Below, in pieces: positions 1-6,679 of a stretch of DNA of 13,093 nt; position 1 is the stretch's first letter, and the number at the start of each line of letters is the position of its first letter. The stretch comes from Actinomycetes bacterium. Lineage in GTDB: Bacteria; Actinomycetota; Acidimicrobiia; Acidimicrobiales; Bog-793. Below the pieces are notes generated by a model. It had not been told where the DNA came from, did not search any database, and saw only the letters and a list, made by a program, of their open reading frames with translations. Location: contig JAKACF010000049.1 of the NCBI GenBank assembly GCA_021821585.1, positions 1 through 13,093 on the forward strand, in the 5' to 3' direction. The position numbers were made by a program, and so were the translations under genes.

Positions 1-738
1 GACGGAGTCTTCGAGAGCGTCGCCATCCGCAACGGCCGGCCCTTCGGGCTGTCGCGCCACCTCGAGCGCCTCGAGCGCTCCGCCGGGGCGATCGGGTTGG
101 GGCTGCCACCACGAGGAGAGCTCGCGCAGGCGGCGTCTCTGGTCGCCGAGACGATGGCCGGCCCGAGCGGGAAGCTCCGCATCACGGTCACCGGCGGCCC
201 CGGCCCTCTCGGCTCGGCCCGGTCGGGCTCCTCCCCCACGGTCATCGTGGCCTGTGAGGAGAGTCCCGCTGGGCCCGAGTTCGGCTCGGTCTCGCTCGCG
301 CCCTGGCCGAAGAGCGAGCGGGGCGCCCTCTCGGGAGCCAAGACGATCTCCTATGCCGAGAACGTCGTCGCCCTCGCCCGAGCCCGGGAGTCAGGTGCGA
401 GCGAGGCGCTGTTCTTCAACCTCGCCGGCAACCTCTGCGAGGGCACCGGCTCCAACGTCTTCGTCGGCGTCGGGGGACGGCTCGTCACCCCTCCGCTCAG
501 CTCGGGATGCCTCGCCGGGGTGACGAGAGGGCTCGTCCTCGAGATCACCGACGCCGTCGAGGCCGACGTCACCCGGGACGAGCTGGCGCAGGCCGACGAG
601 CTCTTCCTCACCTCGACCACGAGAGGCGTCCAGCCGGTGGAGCTCGTCGACGGGACACCGCTCGCCCACTGCCCCGGGCCGCTCACCAAGGCTGCCGCCG
701 AGGCCTTCGCGGCGCTCGTCGAGCGCGGGGTGGACTGA
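1..738 (+). CDS. Class IV PLP-dependent aminotransferase / aminodeoxychorismate lyase, 5'-truncated
   Basis: The frame is open from base 1 and the start codon lies left of the window; 245 residues are present out of the usual 270-300. Fold type IV PLP enzymes include branched-chain aminotransferases, D-amino acid aminotransferases and 4-amino-4-deoxychorismate lyase (PabC, folate pathway). The visible sequence opens with DGVFESVAIRNGRPFGL, the family's N-terminal signature. The PLP lysine sits in SGAKTISYAENV (codon 340-342). The cofactor-binding EGTGSNVFV follows, then TPPLSSGCLAGVTR and a C-terminal Glu-rich segment with LTSTTRGVQPV. The length and the short, simple N-terminal region fit PabC or a generic class IV enzyme as well as IlvE, so substrate is left open. 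It ends 16 bases before the convergent small gene on the other strand. Family assignment is secure; the exact reaction is inference. Confidence 0.9.
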   Translation, partial: DGVFESVAIRNGRPFGLSRHLERLERSAGAIGLGLPPRGELAQAASLVAETMAGPSGKLRITVTGGPGPLGSARSGSSPTVIVACEESPAGPEFGSVSLAPWPKSERGALSGAKTISYAENVVALARARESGASEALFFNLAGNLCEGTGSNVFVGVGGRLVTPPLSSGCLAGVTRGLVLEITDAVEADVTRDELAQADELFLTSTTRGVQPVELVDGTPLAHCPGPLTKAAAEAFAALVERGVD

Positions 739-754
739 AGGGCCCTCCGGCCGG

Positions 755-934
755 TCAGAGGGCGGGAGTGCCGTCCTCGAACACGACGAGGTAGATGTCC
801 TCGGAGTGGACGACCAGCTGGACGAAGCGCCGGCCGTTCGCCCGCTCCTGGTTGAGCATCGCCTCGAGCCCTTCGAGGCCCGTCCTGTCGTCGCAGGTCG
901 ACCAGTTGTCCCATCGCTTCACCGTGTAGGCCAT
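755..934 (-). CDS. Small conserved-looking protein, 59 residues, unknown function
   Basis: Reading the minus strand from ATG at 934 gives a 59-residue protein beginning MAYTVKRWDNWST and ending EDIYLVVFEDGTPAL, with TGA at 755-757. A Shine-Dalgarno sequence GGGGGAG lies 9 bases upstream of the ATG. The composition (Trp, Tyr, Met, Asn, balanced charges) is that of a small folded protein rather than a random GC-rich frame. The pattern of a helix (LEGLEAMLNQERANGRRF) followed by two strands (VQLVVHS, IYLVVFE) loosely recalls DUF4177-type small proteins; this is inference. It starts 54 bases after the acyl-CoA dehydrogenase stop on the same strand, so the two may be co-transcribed. It is short enough that automatic gene finders may drop it. 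Function unknown. Confidence 0.75.
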   Translation of the reverse strand: MAYTVKRWDNWSTCDDRTGLEGLEAMLNQERANGRRFVQLVVHSEDIYLVVFEDGTPAL

Positions 935-943
935 GGCGGCAGT

Positions 944-950
944 CTCCCCC
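944..950 (-). promoter_or_regulatory. Ribosome binding site of the 59-residue gene
   Basis: On the minus strand GGGGGAG precedes the ATG at 934 by 9 bases. It is a strong match to the anti-Shine-Dalgarno sequence and is the main reason for choosing this start and for believing the small gene. Confidence 0.6.
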
Positions 951-988
951 GGGCGGCCCCGCCCGTGGAAGCCTCGGATGCGGAGCGG

Positions 989-2194
<1,206 letters not shown>

Positions 2195-2205
2195 CTCCCC
2201 TCCTT
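2195..2205 (-). promoter_or_regulatory. Strong ribosome binding site of the acyl-CoA dehydrogenase
   Basis: The minus strand reads AAGGAGGGGAG immediately before ATG at 2194. It fixes this start; the 98-base gap to the divergent gene at 2293 must hold promoters for both directions. In that gap I see only a short inverted repeat, GGCGG-TC-CCGCC (2241-2252), and no clear -35/-10 pair. Confidence 0.6.
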
Positions 2206-2292
2206 CATCGGCGGTGACGTCCGCAGCGTTGCAGAGCCGGGGCGGTCCCGCCAGAAGGGGCTCGACTGGCCGAAAGCGGGTAGAACCCCGTC

Positions 2293-2526
2293 ATGAGCGA
2301 GTCAGAGCTGTTCGACGGCACCGAGCCGGTCGAGGAGACCGAGGACGGCTTCCGCGACACCCCCGAGGACGAGGAGGAGGCCTCGGTCGACAGCGAGGTC
2401 GACTTCGACGACGAGGCCTACCAGGACGCCGAGCTGATCGACGAGAAGGAGGCCGGCAACGCCGAGGGCGGCGCCGACGCCCACCTCGACGACCCCGAGC
2501 AGGCCGGCGACGACTCGACCTGGTAG
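2293..2526 (+). CDS. Small highly acidic protein, 77 residues, unknown function
   Basis: This 77-residue frame starts MSESELFDGTEPVEETEDG and ends in GDDSTW. About 40 percent of residues are Asp or Glu, against one Arg and one Lys, and there are few hydrophobics, so it is probably disordered. No domain is recognised. Third-position GC is high as in neighbouring genes, and the opposite strand offers no competing recognisable protein. The start lacks a convincing Shine-Dalgarno sequence; the bases upstream read GGGTAGAACCCCGTC. It is divergent from the acyl-CoA dehydrogenase and lies 179 bases ahead of the 578-residue gene on the same strand. It could bind a basic partner, metal ions or RNA-binding protein surfaces, but the sequence does not show which. 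Moderately confident that it is a real gene. Confidence 0.6.
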   Translation: MSESELFDGTEPVEETEDGFRDTPEDEEEASVDSEVDFDDEAYQDAELIDEKEAGNAEGGADAHLDDPEQAGDDSTW

Positions 2527-2690
2527 CGGCTCCGCCGCCCGGGAGACGGCGCCTGCCCCGACGCGCGGACCGGGCCCCCGGGGTCGACCGCAGCGCGTGA
2601 GCTGGGTGCCGGGCATCGACGCGGCAGGGACCACCCGGCCGTGCCGCCCCACCCGCGCCCCGTCCGGCAAAGCATGTTCTCTCCAGGCTG

Positions 2691-2696
2691 TAGCTT
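2691..2696 (+). promoter_or_regulatory. Possible -10 element for the 578-residue gene
   Basis: TAGCTT, preceded by TG (extended -10 like), ends 9 bases before the ATG at 2706. No Shine-Dalgarno sequence lies between (TTGGCCGGGTC), so a leaderless or near-leaderless transcript is plausible, which is common in actinobacteria. No good -35 is visible. Tentative. Confidence 0.3.
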
Positions 2697-2705
2697 GGCC
2701 GGGTC

Positions 2706-4442
2706 ATGGCGAACCGCATGGACATCGAGCTGACGAGCGCCCGGGACGACGAGACCTACACCTGGCGGGCCGCCGGCGCCCGCCAGCCTCGGGGCGTCGT
2801 GCCCGTCTCGCTCCTCCCGCCGCAGTCGAAGGTCGGCGACGTCCTGCGGGCGGAGGTCGAGGTCGAGATCGACGGGATCACCGTCGTGTCGGTGCTCCCG
2901 CCGAAGGAGAAGAACCCCGAAGCCAACAGGATCGAGTTCATCGGGCCGTCCCGGCCTGCCGCCGGCGTCACCACGGTGCTGGCCGGGCGCGGGCGGAGAG
3001 GGCGCGAGGGCGAACGCCGGGAGCGTGACGGTCGGCGCGAGAGCGAGCGGCGCGGGCGCGAGCGTGACGGTCGGCGAGAGAGCGAGCGGCCCGGACGCGG
3101 TGAGGCCGGGCGGCGGCGCCCGGAGGGCGCCCGCGGGCGCGGGGCTGAGGAGGCCGGCAGGCGCGAGCAGCCGGCGGGGCGGGACGGCACCGGCAGGCCG
3201 GCGAGACGGACACCCCAGCGATTCGAGCCGGGCACGGCGCACCGTGACGAGCTGTTCGCCTCCCTCACCCCCGAGCAGCGTCCGATCGCCGAGCGGCTCG
3301 CCGTCGGCGGGTTGCCGGCGGTGCGAAAGGCGATCGCCGACGAGCAGCAGCGCGCGAGAGAGGAGGGCCGCCCGATCGTGTCGGGTGACCCCATCGTGGC
3401 GATCGCCGAGCAGCTGCTCGCCGGCGTGAAGGCAGCGGTGTGGCTCGACCGGGCGGAAGCGGCCGCCACGCGGCCGGACGAGATCAGCCTGCGTGACCTC
3501 CGGGCGACGGTCGTCGGAGCGAGTCCCCGCGACGACCACGGCCGCGAGCTCGAACGCCAGTTGCGCGAGGCGCTCGAGCGCCGCGTGACCAAGCTGCGCC
3601 AGGACTGGGAGCAGCACCTCGTCCAGGCGCTCGACGACGGGCGGGTGCTCCAGGCGCTCCGGCTGTCCTTCAAGCCACCCGAGCCCTCGGCACGCTTCCC
3701 GGGAGCCCTGGTGCCCCGGATGGCGGAGATGGCAGGCCAGGCGATGACCGAGGAGACCGCTCCGGATCGGTGGCTGTCCCTCCTCGAGGCGGCCGTCCAG
3801 TCGCCCGTCCGCAGGCAGGTGAAGCCCGTCGGGCTGCCGAAGGACCCGACCGGCGAGGTGGAGCGTCAGGCGCGAGCGGCGACGAGCCGGATCCCCGCCC
3901 TGGCACGCCTCGTCGGCATGGCCATCCCGCCGCCGCCCCAGCCGGTGCCGGGCGAACGGCCCAGCCGTCCGGCTCGCCCACCGCGTCGCCGGCCGCCCGC
4001 TCCGAAGCCGGCGGCCGGGACTTCCGGCGTGCCCGGTGTTCCGCCCGCCGCCGAGCCCCCTGAGCCCTCAGCGGAGACGGCACCGCACGACGCCTCCCTC
4101 CCGAGCACCGAGCAGGCCGTCGAGGAGTCGCCGGCCGTCCCGGCGGACGCAGGAGCCCTCCCGGAGCGGGCTGGCGCCGACGAGCCGTTCGCCCCGCACG
4201 CGGCCCCCGTCACCTCGGAGGAGCCGGGCACCCCGGAGGAACCGGACGTCCCCGAGCAGCCTGTCGCCTCAACGGAGCCGCCCGCTCCGGACGAGCCTGT
4301 CGCCTCAACGGAGCCGCCCACCCCGGAGGAGCGCGTCAGCCCGGAGGCGGCTCCGGCCGGAGAGGCTCCGGCGGCCGGCGGGGCCGAGTCAGAGGATGCC
4401 GTGGTGGCGGAGGAATCCGGCCAGCCCCTCGACGAGGGGTAG
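2706..4442 (+). CDS. Large modular protein with OB/S1-like N-terminus, charged linker and Pro/Glu-rich tail, unknown function
   Basis: The 578-residue protein is not recognised as a named family. Four parts are visible. Residues 1-85 look like a small beta-barrel of S1/OB type (GVVPVSLLPPQSKVGDVLRA, then VEVEIDGITVVSVLP). Residues 93-175 are an Arg/Glu-rich, surely disordered linker with a 13-residue tandem repeat. Residues 178-408 form a helical domain with LTPEQRPIAERLAVGGLPAV, a long amphipathic helix around 278-310 and RWLSLLEAAVQSPVRRQV. Residues 409-578 are rich in Pro, Glu and Ala, with a 12-residue repeat near 519-542. An OB-like domain joined to an Arg-rich linker suggests nucleic acid or ribosome association; that is inference. 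There is no signal peptide or membrane segment. The last 54 bases overlap the end of the NUDIX gene on the other strand. Coding is well supported by codon bias; function unknown. Confidence 0.8.
   Translation: MANRMDIELTSARDDETYTWRAAGARQPRGVVPVSLLPPQSKVGDVLRAEVEVEIDGITVVSVLPPKEKNPEANRIEFIGPSRPAAGVTTVLAGRGRRGREGERRERDGRRESERRGRERDGRRESERPGRGEAGRRRPEGARGRGAEEAGRREQPAGRDGTGRPARRTPQRFEPGTAHRDELFASLTPEQRPIAERLAVGGLPAVRKAIADEQQRAREEGRPIVSGDPIVAIAEQLLAGVKAAVWLDRAEAAATRPDEISLRDLRATVVGASPRDDHGRELERQLREALERRVTKLRQDWEQHLVQALDDGRVLQALRLSFKPPEPSARFPGALVPRMAEMAGQAMTEETAPDRWLSLLEAAVQSPVRRQVKPVGLPKDPTGEVERQARAATSRIPALARLVGMAIPPPPQPVPGERPSRPARPPRRRPPAPKPAAGTSGVPGVPPAAEPPEPSAETAPHDASLPSTEQAVEESPAVPADAGALPERAGADEPFAPHAAPVTSEEPGTPEEPDVPEQPVASTEPPAPDEPVASTEPPTPEERVSPEAAPAGEAPAAGGAESEDAVVAEESGQPLDEG
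3021..3098 (+). repeat. 39-bp tandem repeat, two copies, in the charged linker
   Basis: Units 3021-3059 and 3060-3098 differ at 3 of 39 positions and each encodes ERDGRRESER plus three residues. The unit is a multiple of three, so copy number change would keep the frame of the 578-residue gene. Confidence 0.85.
4260..4331 (+). repeat. 36-bp tandem repeat, two copies, in the Pro/Glu-rich tail
   Basis: Units 4260-4295 and 4296-4331 share 33 of 36 bases, the first 24 being identical, and encode PVASTEPPxPxE. A more degenerate related unit seems to precede them (about 4210-4259). The repeat keeps the reading frame. Confidence 0.85.
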
Positions 4443-4787
4443 CGAGCCGACCTCCTCGAGCGGCACCCATCTCGCCTCGGCGGCGTCGTCCCCCGGTCGG
4501 GGCTCGAGCAGGCTGTGGTCGAGCGGGTCGGCGAGGTAGTCGATGATGAGGAAGTGGTAGCCCTCCCCCCGGCGCTCGACGAAGCCGACGAGCTCTCTTA
4601 CGGCGACGTCGATCCCGGTCTCCTCCCGCACCTCCCGGGCGACCGCCTCCTCGAGGGTCTCACCCTCCTCGACACGACCGCCCGGCACCGAGTAGAGACC
4701 TGCGCCGGGTGGCCTCCCCCGCCGCACGACGAGCAGGGCTCCCTCGTGGCGCACGATGCCGCCGACCGCCAGGACGGGCGGCGTCAC
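4389..4787 (-). CDS. NUDIX hydrolase
   Basis: A 132-residue protein, the normal size of a single NUDIX domain, which hydrolyses nucleoside diphosphates linked to another moiety using Mg2+. The NUDIX box is complete: G37-x5-E43-x7-R51-E52-V53-x-E55-E56-x-G58-I59, within GGRVEEGETLEEAVAREV and REETGI. The N-terminal strand VLAVGGIVRHEGALLVVRRG and the late ARWVPLEEVGSLPL are also typical. I start it at GTG 4787 because that codon overlaps the stop of the upstream acetyltransferase (GTGA, 4787-4784) and the fold begins there; an in-frame extension upstream would read through the acetyltransferase in another frame with Arg-rich nonsense. Its tail overlaps the end of the convergent 578-residue gene by 54 bases. 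Substrate unknown (MutT-like clean-up or ADP-ribose-type are both possible). Confidence 0.93.
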   Translation of the reverse strand: MTPPVLAVGGIVRHEGALLVVRRGRPPGAGLYSVPGGRVEEGETLEEAVAREVREETGIDVAVRELVGFVERRGEGYHFLIIDYLADPLDHSLLEPRPGDDAAEARWVPLEEVGSLPLVEGLAGFLRHHGIL

Positions 4788-5236
4788 GAGCCGGGTGCGA
4801 GAGGGCGGTGCATCACGAGCAACCGTGCGGCGAAGCCTGCGGACTCGAGGAAGTTCTTGGCCTCCCGGGCGCCCGGCAGGACGGCCACGTCGATGCCCTC
4901 TGCCCCGCGGTCGGAGGCCCATGACCGTGCGAGCTCCATGAGCGCCTCGCCGGCGCCGACCTCCCGCGCCGCAGCCTCGACGTAGACGGAGGCGACCCGG
5001 CACAGCGCACCGCCGTCTCCGAGCTCGACGAGAGCGGCCTCGACGAAGCCGACGACGACGGCGTCGATCTCCACCACGCCGACCAGCACCTCAGCCGCCG
5101 GCGGCGAGGGAAAGGGGCCCTCTCGGACCAGGAGCTCACCGGCCCGGGCACCCGACAGCTCGTGAGCGGCCGCGGCGCGCAAGCAGGAGATGACGTCTGC
5201 GTCCTCGGGAGCCGCCCGCCGCGCGGCGACGTCCAC
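4784..5236 (-). CDS. GNAT family N-acetyltransferase
   Basis: A 150-residue GNAT domain protein that would transfer an acetyl group from acetyl-CoA to an amine. The fold order is visible: N-terminal strand and helix (VAARRAAPEDADVISCLRAA), a central strand with VVEIDAVVVGFVEAALVEL, then motif A, SVYVEAAAREVGAGEALMEL, whose R91-E-V-G94-A-G96 is the pyrophosphate-binding R/Q-x-x-G-x-G/A. Then follow DVAVLPGAREAKNFLESAGF (motif B region) and LLVMHRPL. The start is GTG at 5236, 9 bases after the stop of the preceding gene. Its TGA overlaps the GTG of the NUDIX gene, implying translational coupling. The acceptor substrate cannot be deduced; the pairing with a NUDIX enzyme suggests a shared small-molecule or detoxification role, as inference only. 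Confidence 0.9.
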   Translation of the reverse strand: MDVAARRAAPEDADVISCLRAAAAHELSGARAGELLVREGPFPSPPAAEVLVGVVEIDAVVVGFVEAALVELGDGGALCRVASVYVEAAAREVGAGEALMELARSWASDRGAEGIDVAVLPGAREAKNFLESAGFAARLLVMHRPLAPGS

Positions 5237-5245
5237 GAGCGGCTC

Positions 5246-5794
5246 TCAGGCCGAGGCGCGACCGTCCGGCGCGCTCAGTTGTCCGATCCGGTGGAGGATC
5301 GTCCGGCGGCCGCGGGTGGCCACCTCGTAGCGCCGCACCGCGTCGAGCTCGTCGGGACGAAGCGAGCTGAGCCTCTGCACGACCTGGGAGGCGGCCAGGG
5401 TGTCGTAACCAGGTATGGCGAGCGTGGCGACGTCGGGGGTCGACGTCTCGGCCACCGCGGAGGCGGCCTCTCCGCTCGCATCGGCAGCGGTGGTGGAGGC
5501 CTCCGTCGCCGCCGGCCGCGGCTCGGCCCGTGGCGCCGGCGGCTCGGCCACCGGGCGCGCAGCCGCCGGCGACGGCCGGCTGAGGGTCTCCGAGGTGATC
5601 TTGCCGACGCGGCGCTGCGCCTCGCCGACGGCGAGCTTGCCGATCATCCTGGCGACGTTGAACTGGCCCTCGAGCCGGGCGCGCCCCTTCTCGGCGAGCA
5701 CCGGCAGCTCCTCCACGACGGAGACGGCGAGGCCGACCGGCACGTAGAAGGCGAGGTCGAGCAGGCGTTCTGGAAGGGTGCGTTCGTCAACCAC
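5246..5794 (-). CDS. Unknown actinobacterial protein with N-terminal amphipathic region and C-terminal helical domain
   Basis: A 182-residue protein of unknown function. Residues 8-33 (LLDLAFYVPVGLAVSVV) are hydrophobic and could sit on or in a membrane or lipid surface. Residues 35-72 are an amphipathic helical segment (LEGQFNVARMIGKLAVGEAQ). Residues 73-122 are an Ala/Pro/Thr/Glu-rich linker. Residues 127-174 form a compact helical C-terminal unit, IPGYDTLAASQVVQRLSSL then RPDELDAVRRYEVATRGRR, of a kind I recall at the ends of several actinobacterial proteins with a 'GYD-L-A--V---L--L---EL-AV--YE' pattern. The start is GTG at 5794, 21 bases after the DUF4193-like gene, with GAGGGTTAGGG upstream as a loose ribosome site. 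It belongs to the same-strand run leading to the GNAT and NUDIX genes. Function unknown. Confidence 0.75.
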   Translation of the reverse strand: MVDERTLPERLLDLAFYVPVGLAVSVVEELPVLAEKGRARLEGQFNVARMIGKLAVGEAQRRVGKITSETLSRPSPAAARPVAEPPAPRAEPRPAATEASTTAADASGEAASAVAETSTPDVATLAIPGYDTLAASQVVQRLSSLRPDELDAVRRYEVATRGRRTILHRIGQLSAPDGRASA

Positions 5795-5815
5795 GCCGCG
5801 CGACCCTAACCCTCG

Positions 5816-6349
5816 TCACACGCAGTCTCGGCAGAACATCCGCTTCCGGTCGGCGAGTTGGGCCTCGTTCTTCACGAGGAAACAGGACTGGCAGACGAAC
5901 TCGCCCGGCTGCTTCGGCAGGACCCGGGTGCTGCCGTCGCCGCGGTCCTCCGCGTCGGCCGGCTCCTCCTCGTCCTCCTGCTCCTCGTCCTCGACGACGA
6001 GCCGCTCCTTCAAGATGACGTCGAGGCTCGCCTCGACGTCGTCGTCGTCCAGCTCCTCCTCGTCCTCCTCCTCCCCCGCCGACTCCTCGGAGTCGCCGCT
6101 CGGGCGCTCCCGCGTCTTCGTGGGAGCGGCGGAGTCCCCGGCCTCGAGGTCGTCGTCGCCCAGGTCGTCATCATCGTCGTCGTCGTCGTCGCCGAGGTCG
6201 TCCTCGTCGTCGATGTCGCCGTCCTCTTCCTCCTCGAGCTCCTCGTCGTCGAGGTCGGCCTCAGAGAGGTCTTCGAGGTCGGCGTCGCCGTCGAGGTCAC
6301 CGTCGCCGAGGTCGTCGTCCACGACGTCCTGGTCGATGTCCTTTGGCAA
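5816..6349 (-). CDS. DUF4193-like acidic zinc-ribbon protein
   Basis: A 177-residue protein in two parts. Residues 1-140 are dominated by Asp and Glu, including a run of nine Asp (codons 6164-6190), and must be disordered. The C-terminus, VLPKQPGEFVCQSCFLVKN then RKRMFCRDCV, is a small zinc ribbon with C153-x2-C156 and C173-x2-C176. That ending, with its 'PKQ-x-EF-x-C-x-SCFLV ... CRDC' pattern, matches the actinobacterial DUF4193 family, whose usual members are about 100 residues; this one has an enlarged acidic arm. The start is taken as TTG at 6349, because AAGGGAG lies 5 bases upstream and no ATG or GTG is better placed. Members of DUF4193 have no firmly established role that I can name; regulation of or contact with a basic or nucleic-acid-binding partner is possible. 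First gene of a probable four-gene operon. Confidence 0.85.
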   Translation of the reverse strand: MPKDIDQDVVDDDLGDGDLDGDADLEDLSEADLDDEELEEEEDGDIDDEDDLGDDDDDDDDDLGDDDLEAGDSAAPTKTRERPSGDSEESAGEEEDEEELDDDDVEASLDVILKERLVVEDEEQEDEEEPADAEDRGDGSTRVLPKQPGEFVCQSCFLVKNEAQLADRKRMFCRDCV

Positions 6350-6354
6350 TTGCG

Positions 6355-6361
6355 CTCCCTT
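6355..6361 (-). promoter_or_regulatory. Ribosome binding site deciding a TTG start
   Basis: On the minus strand AAGGGAG is followed by CGCAA and TTG at 6349. Spacing is normal and this supports the rare TTG start of the DUF4193-like gene. Confidence 0.5.
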
Positions 6362-6366
6362 TTCTT

Positions 6367-6398
6367 GCTCCGGTCGCTCCGCCCACGTGGGCCGGAGC
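6367..6398. promoter_or_regulatory. CACGTG-centred inverted repeat at the operon's transcription start
   Basis: GCTCCG-CCCAC (6376-6386) faces GTGGG-C-CGGAGC (6387-6398): an 11-pair palindrome with one unpaired base. A second copy of GCTCCGG (6367-6373) can pair with the same right arm. The centre is CACGTG. It lies just downstream of the -10 at 6405-6410, at or right after the expected start of transcription, and before the TTG start. It could be a repressor operator or a hairpin in the leader RNA. Confidence 0.5.
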
Positions 6399-6404
6399 GC
6401 GATG

Positions 6405-6410
6405 ACTATA
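6405..6410 (-). promoter_or_regulatory. -10 element for the DUF4193-like gene and operon
   Basis: The minus strand reads TATAGT, five of six matches to the -10 consensus, in otherwise GC-rich DNA. It would give a leader of about 50 bases. There is no good -35 at 16-18 bases (the region reads GCGTGGC), so activation by a factor or an alternative sigma factor is possible. Confidence 0.45.
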
Positions 6411-6454
6411 CGGCAACACTGGGCGAGCCACGCGTGTTCCCGCGGGCGCGGCGG

Positions 6455-6673
6455 AAAAAGGGAGCGACCTCGTGACGCCCCGTCGTGAGGTGGCGGGAGA
6501 CCCAGAGACGCCTTTGGGGCCGCCCTCTCGCCTGCCCGGACGAAGTCCCCGCTGCCGAAGACCGGACGTTCTCTACTCGACCCCCCTGGGTCCCACCACT
6601 CACAACTTCCCCCCTCGGACGGCGTCCGAGCGCCTCTCCGGGCGAGCCGTCGGAGGCACCCTTTCGGGGGGAC
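6455..6673 (-). ncRNA. Candidate structured non-coding RNA, about 220 nt, family not recognised
   Basis: The 401-base gap 6350-6750 between the ThyX-like and DUF4193-like genes has no plausible protein on either strand but strong RNA-like pairing on the minus strand. After the promoter at 6680-6708, domain I is closed by TCCCCCC/GGGGGGA (6666-6672 with 6608-6614) and contains 6646-6656 pairing 6613-6623 (one mismatch) around a CGCC/GGCG hairpin. It also begins with CCC-GAAA-GGG, a GNRA tetraloop hairpin. Domain II is closed by a helix of 21 pairs, 6586-6606 with 6482-6505, interrupted only by a 1-base and a 2-base bulge; two of its pairs are G-U when read on the minus strand. A run of five T (6455-6459) could mark the end. 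I checked by eye for hallmarks of RNase P, tmRNA, SRP RNA and common riboswitches and did not find them. It could also be a long leader of the downstream gene. Confidence 0.5.
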
Positions 6674-6679
6674 CCTCTA

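Noticed and set aside
2569..2586. GC palindrome CCGGG-CC-CCCGG as a terminator of the acidic gene
   Set aside because: The loop is only two bases and there is no T run; such palindromes are expected by chance at this GC content.
2418..3617. Minus-strand open frame of 399 codons
   Set aside because: Antisense to the 578-residue gene and the acidic gene; composition is that of a shadow frame.
4788..5003. Upstream extension of the NUDIX gene
   Set aside because: It lies over the acetyltransferase in another frame and is Arg-rich; the domain begins at GTG 4787.
6450..6484. Canonical intrinsic terminator at the T run
   Set aside because: The five-T run is not directly preceded by a stable GC hairpin; only the short GACG-GGG-CGTC arm is near, 14 bases away, so it is not listed as a terminator.
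6455..6673. Identification of the RNA as RNase P RNA, tmRNA, SRP RNA, 6C RNA or a common riboswitch
   Set aside because: The expected conserved cores (for example GAGGAAAGTCC, the tRNA-like 3' end, the GGAAGCAGC loop, paired six-C loops) were not found by eye. A covariance search was not possible here.
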